Origin: Akanthomyces muscarius
Taxonomy: Eukaryota; Ascomycota; Sordariomycetes; Hypocreales; Cordycipitaceae
DNA: 64,000 bases
Assembly (NCBI RefSeq): GCF_028009165.1
Contig: NC_079245.1
Location: 3,472,001-3,536,000 of the forward strand
Direction: 5' to 3'
Each line of letters begins with the position of its first letter. Position 1 is the first letter of the stretch. The position numbers and the translations under genes were made by a program. Below, piece after piece: positions 1 through 10,384 of this stretch. The notes under the pieces are model-generated. The model was given only the letters and a program-made list of their open reading frames with translations. It ran no database searches and was not told the DNA's origin.

Positions 1-3000
1 GCGGGAAGCGTAGAGCAGCCGTCTCGAATCCAGACGCACAAGCACAGATGTTAGGGCCCGCGAGTAATGGCGCCGCTTTGTTCTGTTTCTCGTCGTCTTC
101 TCCCCCGGGGTAGAGACGCTCAATCTGGATAGTGGTCGTATGGTCTGATGTGCCGATCTGGGGCCCTTTCGTCTTTTTTTTCTGCCACAATTGTCTACCA
201 GGGGGCCTATAAGCCGCGAGTCGTTTGTCAGGTCGAGATGCCGCCACCAATATTCCTAATAATAGAACCCTGCTATGGCAGCAGTTTCACCAGGAGAGAG
301 AGGCCTGTGGTAACGGAAAGGATTCAGATTAAAAGTCTCCAACTTTCTCGTGCGACACAGACAAGGCGGCGCGCCCCAGGTCGCTCGGTGTGTAAAGGAA
401 AGAATGAATTACAGACCAAGAAAAGCTTGGCAAGAAGAGAAGGAGGGACGGGGCGGAAATGGTATTTGGACAATATGCAGTAGCGGCCGCGGCCCATGTA
501 CATGGGATCATAACTAGCTTGTCAAAAAGACTTGCCTCCCATCGGGCCGCCGTTCTAGTCGAACTTGGCTACCGACCGGGGGCGCTCCATCGGCCCCGGT
601 GCGCCCGCCCCTCCTGCTAGGCGAGTCCGGTGTGGATGGGAGGGGGTCACAAAGGTGGGAGTTTTAAAGAGGGACGAGGGAAAAGAATTGATGATCAACT
701 AGACAGGGTCTTTTTGACGCCAAAGGTTGCTTGTTGGGTTGCATTTGGCAGTGCCGGACTGGGAGGGGGCTGAAACGAGCTTCTCTCGCAGACTCGGACA
801 TTCCGCCCCGAAGAGTCTTGGGACGTATTTCATGAATCTCGTCCTATAACGCAGACTCGAAAGCGATTATTGATTATTATTTTCGCTCGCGGATCTCAAA
901 GTAAACGACGGCGGTCGGATAGGAAGAGGCCCTCAACGGGGAGTTAGGTCAACTGATGGCGGGGCGGTACGTCAGACTATACAGATGGGGTGAGGACTTT
1001 TTCTGTTTGTTTGTGTGCGTGCGTGTGCGTATGCTCGCGGTTTCACCTTTCTTTACACTCTCGATTCCTATTCATTCCAGGCTAATGCAGCTACTACAGC
1101 CGGCCTGAAGACAGGCCCCGGCACCACACCACCACGCCAGTGTGCTGGATCCATTCTTTGAACAGGGTTTAGTCCCATCGAGTGAAATCTGTTTAAAGGA
1201 TTGGGTGGCGCGGATAGTGGGCGGAACGGGAAAAGAGAGAGAGAGAGTCTAGAGACAGGCAGCACAACTAGCGGAAAGCTGAGCAGAGACATTGCGAGTT
1301 CCTAGTTTCCGTCTTGCCTCTCGAACCGGGCTTGCGGACCAGTTCGTCTGCTCGCTTGGCGGAACTTGCTGCCCCCCCCTCGCCATGCCGATTTCCTCTG
1401 GCCATGACGATATTACGTATCGGACAATCATACTCTCGCCTTTCCAAGCCACCACCCCTGCAACTGTTAGTTAGTGGACTCTCTTTCAGGTAGCTCTTTG
1501 GTGCGCATGTGAAGAGGGGACACTGGGATCCAACCACACATTCATAAGAGGAAGGTCACCAGAGGGGCACAATCTAGAGGACCAAAAAAAGCAAAAGAAC
1601 CCGCTGCAATCTCTCTCGCGCGGTGGGCGTTGGACCGTCCCACCGGGTATTTGATAACTGTATTTTTTCCTGCTTCCTTGCCCTTTGCATCTGGCATCTT
1701 CCACGCCGCTCCTTGCCGTTCGTCCAGCAAGCCCCTCCCTCCCTCATCTCTTGTTTTTCCCCCTCCCCCTCCCCCTCCTCCCGGCACCTCACAGTCCTTT
1801 GAGCATCATGTCCAAATCGGGCAAGTGTACCGGCCGGCTCCATGACGCCGCCCGTGCCCGCGGCACGCCAAAGAAAAGGGCCGTAAAATAAATCCAACCT
1901 CGCCGGACACTGCTTCCAAAAATTTTTTAATCCCTCCGTGTGTAAATGCGTATTTTGGCGCCGAGGCAGTGGGGTTTCTTTGGCCTGCTACAAATCGCAA
2001 AGAAAGACACATGCATTGCGCACAGAAACGCACGCACACCAAGACATGCAGGCCCAAGCCTCGGAGGGTGGTGTCATGCACATCTCCTCATGATGCAGGT
2101 GCCCCCAAGATTGGCCTACCAGTAGAAACAATCCAAATCACAAACAGGACCCGGCGGGGTACCTAACTCGGGCCAGCACCATCGGCCCCTCCCTCGATGG
2201 CCAACTAGTCAACTGCCTGTATCTTTCCCGACGGGCGTGCATCGTCCCATGCGAGCTCCTGCAGTTTTCTGCAGTACATGGGATGGGGTCAGAGAGAAAA
2301 AAAAAAACGGGCGGCAGCTAACTAATTAGAGAAGTGCCAGTTGAACGAGATGGCTTGACGTGCCCTCCAATGGGGGGCGGAGGGTTGAGGCCGCCGCAAC
2401 GCCGCCTCTCGATGCCACAATTTGTTTTTCTGTGCTCTCACAATCTCTCCGTTTCCGCTCGGATCGCCCGTCCTCCATGTGTATCATCATGCATAAAGTG
2501 TACAGGGGCAACGTGGACCAGACCGTTGACAAAGGTGCCCGTTTTATGACCCTCCAAAAGGAGACGGCCCGATCCTGGCATTCGTTGTCGATGGGGGTTC
2601 GGCATTTGACCCCTGTACCCTGTTCGTGTCTCTGCCCTTCTCTAGGTGCCCTCCATGTCTCGAGAAGCGTTGACGTTTTGAGTAGACCACTGGTGACTGC
2701 CTTGCATGAGACGCAGCATTTTTCTTTGGTGACGCCGTAGCGAATCAACTTTTCCGGCCACTCATGGGTGCGTCTTACACCGATTTGCTGTACTCGACAC
2801 TTTGGGCCTCGGCATTGGCCGGTCAGTCGTTAAGAGAGCGACGTGAGCTTTTTTTTTTCCACACGACGAAATCAACCTTCGCAGCGCCACGACGAGCCGA
2901 AAGACCAGCAAGGAGAGAAAGACACAGCCCGTTGTACGGGGCCGCGGTAGCTTTTCCAACTGGTACGGGGCTCGCGGGATGGCGTTCCCTGCTTATCCTC

Positions 3001-4122
3001 AAGAAAATGCTCGTCCAAACGCCCGTCTGTCCTGCGCCGGGTGTGCCTGGGTAGGGCTGAGCGCAGCCGCACGCCAGAAACCAGGCTTGTCAGCCTTTCT
3101 TGCCTCTCGCATCTCGGCCACTGCCCGTTTCTGACGTGATTCCCATATCCCGTAGCCTTGTAGTGCTTGGTTAGTTGCATTGTCAGGGCGGGAACGGAAA
3201 TGGGCTCCGAGCCGCATTGAGACGGTTCGTCTAACCTGTAAGCTGGTCTTGCTGTCAAGGTTTCCGTGGGTCTGCGCCAGAAACGGAGCACGCAAGTTAT
3301 GCAAGCCGGTTAAAAAGCATGTATTTCCTGCTATTTATGCTATCGGCGGCGCTTGTTGTTTTAATTAGGATGATGAGCAGCTGCGAGTCGAATGTCCGCC
3401 AGCGACCAAGTAATCGAGGCCTCTGTGTCAAAGTCGCATAACCCACGCAAGCTAAATTACCGTCATTACCCATATATAATACCAAATAGATATGGCAATG
3501 ACACGGATTACTGCCAAGTCAGAGTTCCAATATTTGGCTTTTTAATAACGGCAAAGCTAGAGTGTTGCACGCCTGTGCCTGATTACAGCACTGACAAACC
3601 AGGGCGGGGACCCTGCATTTCAGCTACTTGTCTTGCAGGGGTAGCACGAGCGTTCTCTTGACTTTTCGACCGCAAGTGCACAGCTTAGATATACAGCAGT
3701 CGATTTGTTCTTCTCAAAGACTCTTGCGAGCAAATTAGTCCTCAGGAGGGCAACATACGGAACGTGGCGGACAACCTGCGAATTTGTCACACATCACTTG
3801 ATCAACCAACCATGGTCAGACAGCACAGGAGCAAGGGCAGCAACCGGTTAAAAAAGCAGAAAAGAAAAAAATAACCCTCCATCCCCCGTTTAAATGCCAT
3901 AAGCAACCATGACTATCTAATAGACAAACAACAGCTTATTTGACCAGCCTAGCGCTATTCGGCCTAGATTCCCGGCCTGTCGATCCCAGCCTTCAACTCA
4001 ATTGCCGATTGCGGGGCACCTTTTGGCGGCACAACAACACCAGAGACAGAAGCCCGGCATCTAATCCCTACAAGATCATCTACACAATTTTTTTGTTGTC
4101 TGGGTCAGCAAACTGAGACAAC
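1..4122. other. Long gene-poor region
   Basis: I see no convincing protein gene here on either strand; all open frames are short and none resembles a known family. A strong pyrimidine tract lies at about 1735-1790 on the plus strand, as is common in 5' leaders of filamentous fungi. It is followed at 1808 by a well-placed ATG opening a 27-codon frame that ends at 1891 with a basic tail (TPKKRAVK). The last 200 bases before 4123 are probably promoter and leader of the lactonase-like gene. The stretch may be the long control region of a gene left of the window. Confidence 0.5.
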
Positions 4123-5806
4123 ATGGTCTCCTCACAATTCACAAATGCGACCTTTCTGCCGTTTGCATCATTGGCCGCCCTCTTCTCGGCCACGGCGGTC
4201 GAGGCTTCCGGCGGCAACACAAGCCAGTCCCTGGGCACCTTGAGATTGCCGGCCCAAGCTCAGGCAATTGACAGCGCGCAAATCGCGTCAATTCCATCGG
4301 TTGCGCCCCCGAGCGAGTACAATGGCACGACTGTAAGCTCGTTCTTGAATGACAGAAAATACAACCACGTTGTGCTAATCTCGACGGACCGTCAGGTTTG
4401 GGTGCCGCCTGGGACCACGCGGCAGGGGCTCAAGGACCGCCCATTCCTTGTCTTTGACCCCGAGTTCCTCGAGATCATTGGCCACGAGCCGAAGCTGGCC
4501 GTCATTGCAGAGTCGGAAAAGGACCCCTTGTTCCACGAAGCCGTCGTCTGGTAAGAGGACTGTGGCGTCATCCCAAGCTCAGCTCTGTCGTTAACATTTC
4601 TGCGCTTCAGGATCCCCGCGACTGATGAAGTCTTCTTCGCGCAAAACGCCGGAGCCCCGGATGCGGGGACTGGGCTGAACAAGTCGGCCATTATCCAAAA
4701 GGTCTCGGTGGCGGAGGCGCTGCAGGTTGCTTCCGGCAACAAGACTGGCCACGTCAAGGTCGAAACCGTCACCTCGGATCCTCCCGTGGTCAATCCCAAT
4801 GGTACGCTCCCCCTACGTCTAATACTAAAAGAAAGGAAGAGGTGGGGGTGCTAAAGCAGGTGCTGCAGGTGGCACCAACTACAAAGGAAACATACTCTTT
4901 GCTGGTGAGGGCATGGGAAACATGACGGCATCCGCACTTTATTCCGTGAATCCTCGACCGCCGTACAATGCGACTATTCTAGTAAACAACTTTTACGGTC
5001 GGCAGTTTAACTCTTTAAACGACATTGGCATCAATCCCCGCAACTCGCACATTTACTTTACAGATCCTCTGTATGGATACTTCCAAGCCTTCCGGCCGCC
5101 ACCGGCTCTGCCAGTCCAGGTGTATCAGCTCAACCCAGAGACAATGGCCGTCACAGTGGCTGCTGATGGGTTTGACCAGGCTAATGGCAAGTCGATTCTT
5201 TACTTTTTTATTTACAACCTTAACCATGTGCTAACTTTGCTAGGAATAACGTTCTCGCCTGATGGCAAATCTGTATACGTAACCGACACGGGAGCGAATC
5301 ACGGCTTCTTTGGCTACGACGCAGCTCGTCCAGCGACCATGTAAGCACAGAAACGCTTGTATTGGCACATCTTGTGCTGTACCCGAAAAGGCTACAGAGT
5401 TGTACTAATATTCTCCTCGCACGTGTCGGAATAGCTACCGCTTCGATGTTGCACACGACGGCACATTTCAAAACCGCATGACCTTTGCCTTTGCCGACAA
5501 CGGAGTTCCCGATGGCAAGTCCACCATTGCCCACCAAAAGCGCCAGATGAGCTCAGTGTGCAGCCAACCAAACAAGAAGAATGCTAACATTGACAAGGTA
5601 TTCACTGTGACAGCAAGGGCAACGTGTATGCAGGATGCGGAGACGGAATCCACGTTTGGAACCCGTCGGGCAAGCTTCTCGGCAAAATCTTTACAGACGG
5701 TCCCGCGGCCAACTTTCAGTTTGTCGGAGACGGAAAGCTGGTCATTTGCGCCGAGACACGGCTCTACCTGGCACTGGTAGCAGCCAAAGCGGCGCCAATT
5801 CACTAA
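4123..5806 (+). CDS. Secreted SMP-30/gluconolactonase-like protein (lactonohydrolase family)
   Basis: Six exons: 4123-4550, 4611-4801, 4869-5186, 5244-5340, 5435-5514 and 5598-5806 (440 aa). The N-terminus is hydrophobic (LPFASLAALFSATAVEA) and looks like a signal peptide. The body has SMP-30/NHL-type beta-propeller signatures: FNSLNDIGINPR, IYFTDPLYG, ANGITFSPDGKSVYVTD, CGDGIHVWNPSGK. Such proteins usually hydrolyse lactones with a bound divalent metal; the substrate here is unknown. Introns 3 (5187-5243) and 5 (5515-5597) start with GCAAGT, not GT. Both have clear CTAAC branch sites, and splicing them restores the family sequence (NG|ITFSPDG and PDG|IHCDSKG). Intron 3 is 57 nt with no stop, so its retention would add 19 residues. 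The second intron could use an acceptor 9 nt earlier in frame. Confidence 0.85.
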
Positions 5807-5992
5807 TTGCGTATGCTTCGGGGATTTTACAGTTTTAGTGAGATATTGAATCTATCTGTAAATCGTTGCCCGAAAAGGAAGAATCGCATGTTTCTAGAGT
5901 GGCATCCCCGTTTTATCAACACCGCCCAATGCACCAACCACTACTCCTCTAAAAAAAAATAGATGGAAATTAGAAACCGTTGGTATGAACCA

Positions 5993-7789
5993 CTATACCT
6001 CCTCCGCCACAGAGACAGGATCAGCAGGCTCTTTACCAGCAGCAGTGCTGGGCTCAGGCTCCGGTGTGTCGTCGTACTCCTCGCCGTACTCGGACACAAC
6101 CCAGAGGCAAAACTGCTCCCACTGAATCTGCCACTCCTTGACGCGCTCCGCCTTGACGCCGTCGCCGAGGCTGGCGGCCTTGATGTTGCCGACCCACGCG
6201 GCATTGTCCTCATCCTCAAACGCGGACCAGCGGACGCTGTTCTCGGCGAGGCTGGCGAGGCCCGCGAGGCCGAGGTTGGCCCAGCCCTGGAGGGCCTGCC
6301 AAAAGTCGTGGGACATGCCGGCGGTGCCCTGGCCCATCATGGCGGGGTCGTCGTTGCAGAGACAGCAGGCGACGCCGCGGGCGAGCAGCGCGGGGAGCGG
6401 GTGCTGGGCGACCGAGGCGCAGAGACGGAGAACCTCGTTGGAAATGGGGCAGGCCTCGACGAGGATGCGCTTCTCTTTCACCATGTCGATGAGCAGCGGG
6501 TGCTTGTAGAGGGAGTAGCCGTGGCCGATGCGGCGCGTGCCGAGGAGGACAGCGTCAAAGAGGTTTTCGTCGGTGGCGTCGCCGTCGCCGAGCGTCTCGC
6601 CGGCGTGGAAGAAGAAGGGCACCGAGACGCCCTCCTGGGCGCACTGCTTGCGAAACCAGAACAGCTCGGGGAGCAGGTCGCGGAGCGTACGGCCGGGGTT
6701 CTCGTAGCCGACAACATCGTAGCCGAGGACGAGGTTGGGAAAGGCGAGCTTGGTCGTGATGCAGTGGTCCATGTCCTCGATGATGGGCCGCGTGCCAAGC
6801 GACCGCAGCGACGTCCAAATGATGCCGAGGCCCCAGAAGCCCTGTCCGTCAGGGGACGCCTTGAAGCGCGCAATCTCGTCCTCGATTACTTCAAAGAGGT
6901 GGATATAGTCCTGTTCGGGCTTCTCGTGGCGGTCGCGGCAGTAGTTGATGGGCCACGCGAAGCGCAGCTCGGCCCAGAGCACGCCGTCGGCTTTCAGCTG
7001 GCGCATAAGCGCGCGCAGGTAAAGCCGAACCATGGGCTCGTAGGTCAGGATCGTGGCGCAGGAGATGAAGCAGTTGGTAAACTTTGCCCAGATGGCGTCG
7101 ATGCCGTGGTGGTGGTAATGCGCGTCGTGCGGGTGCAGCATGCAGCGGCCGGCGAGCCACTTGATGAAGCCCTCGCGGCCGCCATCGGGAAACTCGTCGG
7201 CCATCTTGGTCAGGAGTAGGAACTTGTTCGTCTTGTAGCTGCTGCTCCAGACGGAGCCCTCGACGCGTTCCTTTGCCCGGTAACGAAAGGTGACGACGCC
7301 CTGCTCGCGCGCCTCGGGGCTTGCCAGCGGTTGGTCGCTGGCGATGTGGATGTTGGGAAGCTTGAGGAGCTCGCGGATCAGGTAGTCAAAGTCGACCATG
7401 GCTTCGAGATGGGCGTGCAGCAGGGATCCCTTGGGCATCTGGCGCACGATGCGCCACAGCTTGGTGCTTTCCATGCGGTCCTTGCCCATGGGGAACATCA
7501 TGCCGGGGAAGACGGTGGCCTGCGTCTCGCTGGCCATCTTGCCGTCGATGTCGTCGTCGTTGCAGGCGGCCCATGTCGTCTGCTGCTCCTCGGCTCGGAT
7601 GCGCTCGACGACGCGGCAGGCCCGCTTGGCAATGGGCGAGAGGGACTGGCGGAACGCAGCGTCGGCGCGCTTCGTCTTTTCCTGGGCGATGAGGTTGGCG
7701 CGGCCGGCCATGTACTGCTGCAGAAACGGGTCGCTCATGGAAGGAATCTCCTCGGAGATTTCCTCCCACACGTCGTTGGGCATGGCCAT
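5993..7789 (-). CDS. ADGF/ADA2-type adenosine deaminase
   Basis: Single exon, 598 aa, starting at the ATG at 7789 (a second in-frame ATG lies two codons in). It has the metal-dependent deaminase signatures in order: LLHAHLEAMVD (first zinc ligands), FFFHAGETLGDG (catalytic Glu next to His), TRRIGHGYSL, VEACPISNEVL and CLCNDDPAMMG (Asp ligand and base). Length and the long N-terminal extension with two helices before the barrel fit the adenosine deaminase-related growth factor (CECR1/ADA2) branch, not the roughly 350-aa classical enzyme. Expected reaction: adenosine or deoxyadenosine to inosine or deoxyinosine. Many ADGFs are secreted, but this N-terminus (MAMPNDVWEEISEEIP) is acidic with no signal peptide, so a cytosolic salvage role is more likely. 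It is convergent with the lactonase gene, 186 bp away. Confidence 0.9.
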   Translation of the reverse strand: MAMPNDVWEEISEEIPSMSDPFLQQYMAGRANLIAQEKTKRADAAFRQSLSPIAKRACRVVERIRAEEQQTTWAACNDDDIDGKMASETQATVFPGMMFPMGKDRMESTKLWRIVRQMPKGSLLHAHLEAMVDFDYLIRELLKLPNIHIASDQPLASPEAREQGVVTFRYRAKERVEGSVWSSSYKTNKFLLLTKMADEFPDGGREGFIKWLAGRCMLHPHDAHYHHHGIDAIWAKFTNCFISCATILTYEPMVRLYLRALMRQLKADGVLWAELRFAWPINYCRDRHEKPEQDYIHLFEVIEDEIARFKASPDGQGFWGLGIIWTSLRSLGTRPIIEDMDHCITTKLAFPNLVLGYDVVGYENPGRTLRDLLPELFWFRKQCAQEGVSVPFFFHAGETLGDGDATDENLFDAVLLGTRRIGHGYSLYKHPLLIDMVKEKRILVEACPISNEVLRLCASVAQHPLPALLARGVACCLCNDDPAMMGQGTAGMSHDFWQALQGWANLGLAGLASLAENSVRWSAFEDEDNAAWVGNIKAASLGDGVKAERVKEWQIQWEQFCLWVVSEYGEEYDDTPEPEPSTAAGKEPADPVSVAEEV

Positions 7790-9121
7790 GGTGGGCGGGC
7801 AGGTTGCGAGCAGTCACAGCGGTGTATGATTCGGTGACCGGAGAGGCGTCTGCGTGCGACCGTGATGCGGGACGGTGCAGACAGGGCGAGGCAGGCCTGG
7901 GGTCTCGGCCGGTTCCGAAAGGCCCGGATGCAATGAAAGAAGGATGCGACTATCTATCCCCTTTCGGCAGGGTGCAGTGTGTCTGCGTTGGCAAGGCGTG
8001 TGCGCTGCAGAGAAGGGTGGCTGCAGGTTCTCTGCGGCTCGCGGCGGCCCAGGGCTGCGGGGTGCACCAAAGCTACCTAACGAGTACACTCGGTGCGTCG
8101 TATGAGATTCTAGACGAAAGATTCGCGAAAAGCTCAATCGGAGCTCGGTCGTTCAACACAAGGCAAAGCTGAGCTTTCGGCAGTTGGATGGCTAACGTTA
8201 GTAGCTTGTGTGAATGTGTTGTTTGGCGTGCGATCGACGAGGAGCTCTACAGCCAGTAGCAGTTGGCAGCTGGCATGGCGGGGTGACCAAGGTGAGGATG
8301 GTGGGGTCGGCGACGTCACAGCAGGCTGCCGGTGTTGGCGAGCTACAGCTAGAATTCAGCGTACGTTTAATAGGACAGGGCGAATTACTGGAGACCATAA
8401 TTCCCGCATCATTCCTCTTCACGAGAAGAAACAAATTCTCTTCAATCAGACAAAAGTACTTGCTTATCTGTCGCCAACCGCCTTCGGTGAGCCGTTTGCA
8501 GCACAGCGCATGGCCACACGTGACGGATGGCCCTTTCGCTGAACTCGGCCAGGCACCGTCACAGCGCCTTCGAACTGTGGTCGCACAGCCCTTTGGCGTG
8601 TTTTACAGCGATCAGAGCCCCGAAATCCCCTGAAGTCACGTCCCCGTGTGCGATACAGTGGAGAAGCCTGCTAAAGCCCGCTATATTAGCGTCCGCGGTC
8701 ACCCGCTAGCTCCCCTGTCGCTGGCCTGTAACAGGCTGATTCCCCTCGACGCCACATCACATCGCGAGCGCCCAGGACACCCTTTCTCTCTTCCTATTTG
8801 ACCGATGCAATATATGCAACTGCTCACGGGTTCGCAATCCCTCAACGCCATTCCATGACGACGGAGCCATTCAGGCTGCCTCATTCTGCACGCATCCGGG
8901 CCACGGCTGCAGACTTGGCCGCCTTTTTGCGCTCCAATATCGAGAAGCCTCTCCTCCATGCAGGTCTTGACCGCTGCAGCAGAGGCAAACATGTTGATAG
9001 GATTCGTCCACCGTTGTCTTGCAGGGGTGAATGAGTGGCTTGTCGTGAAGATCTTGCCTGTTGTGCCCATCCGAGCCCTCGTCACCTACAGGCCCCCCCA
9101 TATCACAGACAGCTGGCCTTG
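7790..9121. other. Intergenic: promoter of the deaminase gene and unassigned sequence
   Basis: No gene recognised. The first few hundred bases lie upstream of the minus-strand deaminase gene and presumably hold its promoter. The rest has only short open frames without family resemblance. Confidence 0.4.
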
Positions 9122-9369
9122 CATCCCTTTGGCAGTGCGAAGCCTACACTTATGTACTCTACAAGGATGTCAACAAATGAGAAGACGTATCGAAGAAGGT
9201 ACCTAGGCTATGCAGCGATCTACACCGAAGTCAAAGTAGCAGGCAACTCCACAAATACAGCACAACACCGCGCTACAGGGATTATCTGCACTAGAAAGCC
9301 GTACTTTCTGGTACATCTAAAGAGTGGATAGAGTGACCTAGGTGTAGGCTTCGCACTGCCAAAGGGATG
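9122..9369. mobile_element. MITE-like element with 28-bp perfect terminal inverted repeats
   Basis: Bases 9122-9149 (beginning CATCCCTTTGGCAGTGCGAA) are the exact reverse complement of 9342-9369 (ending GCACTGCCAAAGGGATG), 28 of 28 positions. Pairing stops sharply at both outer ends. The 192-bp interior has no coding frame of note and only weak self-complementarity. Size, perfect terminal repeats and lack of coding capacity fit a miniature inverted-repeat transposable element. I see no convincing target-site duplication. The termini do not match the Fusarium mimp terminal repeat as I remember it. It ends about 406 bp upstream of the ATG of a small secreted protein gene. Confidence 0.55.
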
Positions 9370-9775
9370 TCACCACCAGCCAAACCAGGTTAGTATAATC
9401 GGCCACAATTTCAATCTGTTCCTACACGAGGAAAAGCCAAACCAGCTCGCAGTCTATTCTGCTCAGTGACTGGTCAGTTATGAGTGAGGGTCCCCTTTCT
9501 TCTTGTGCTAGGGTCGTGCAAGCGGTCGCAGGCAACATATTGTTGCACCACCTGCCCCGGACGTGCAAGGGCCTTGTGTTGTCGTAGACATGCAGTGTGA
9601 CGGCAACTTTAATTCTTCGGTGACTTTGTAATCCTGGTACTGCGGAACAGCCCGTGTATCAGCAGCCCTGTCCAGTGTAAGTCAAGTATAAGAAGTCACC
9701 TCCTGCCACCCTTTGCCAAGATTCACACGCGTCGAAATATACATGTTCATATACACAAAAGACAACACAAACACC

Positions 9776-10270
9776 ATGAAGCTATATTTTTCACTCAATC
9801 TCTTATGCTTTGCTGGCACCGCCCTCTGCGCCGCCATCTCTGTTCGAGAAGACAACCCCGTCCCACCGAACTTTTGCTGCTTCCACCTGCGAGACGTCAT
9901 CAGCGGCCAAAATGTTCGGCAAAATTCCCAGACCGGCGAACTCTTCCTGAACGACGCTATTCTCCCCCAGGGCTGGTACTGCATCAATCAGAACTACGAT
10001 TCAAAGGTCCTCTACGACCGCGACAACAACGCCTGCATCCAGACCTCACCAGGCAACGAGTTCCAGTGCCTCGACGGCACCCCGGGCGGCGACACATGGG
10101 AAGTGGCCTCGGATGGCCAAGGCCCCTACCTGAAAGACTATGGCAACGCGGTTTTTAGTATCTGCAACGTCAACGGCCGGCAGCAAGTCTTTGGCCCCAG
10201 CCCTCCGGGAGGTCTCAGCTGCCAAATGACAATTTTGCGGGTTCAAGACCGCGCCGGCCAGTGCAAGTAG
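9776..10270 (+). CDS. Small secreted cysteine-rich protein, function unknown
   Basis: Intronless, 164 aa. I chose the ATG at 9776 because it opens a clean signal peptide (MKLYFSLNLLCFAGTALCAA) and has the context AACACCATGA; a TATA-like stretch (AAGTATAAGAAG) lies about 90 bp upstream. The mature part has eight cysteines, in NFCCFH, WYCIN, NACIQ, FQCLDG, SICNV, LSCQ and GQCK, enough for four disulfides. It carries no recognised catalytic motif and no transmembrane segment. I do not recognise the family. Secreted, small, Cys-rich and single-exon are common traits of fungal effector-like or cell-wall proteins, but nothing in the sequence proves a role in interaction. A MITE-like element sits in its upstream region. 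Confidence 0.75.
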   Translation: MKLYFSLNLLCFAGTALCAAISVREDNPVPPNFCCFHLRDVISGQNVRQNSQTGELFLNDAILPQGWYCINQNYDSKVLYDRDNNACIQTSPGNEFQCLDGTPGGDTWEVASDGQGPYLKDYGNAVFSICNVNGRQQVFGPSPPGGLSCQMTILRVQDRAGQCK

Positions 10271-10384
10271 TGCACAGACTACTCTGCACTGTTACATACA
10301 TAATCAGATAACGTTGTATATACCCGAGTTTATAGTACCTTTTACTTTACAAATTTACCATGTAGCTTTCCAACCATGGCGAGG

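Noticed and set aside
5963..7219. 418-codon open frame on the plus strand
   Set aside because: Antisense shadow of the adenosine deaminase gene; Ala/Val/Glu-rich, no family motifs, created by high GC at third positions.
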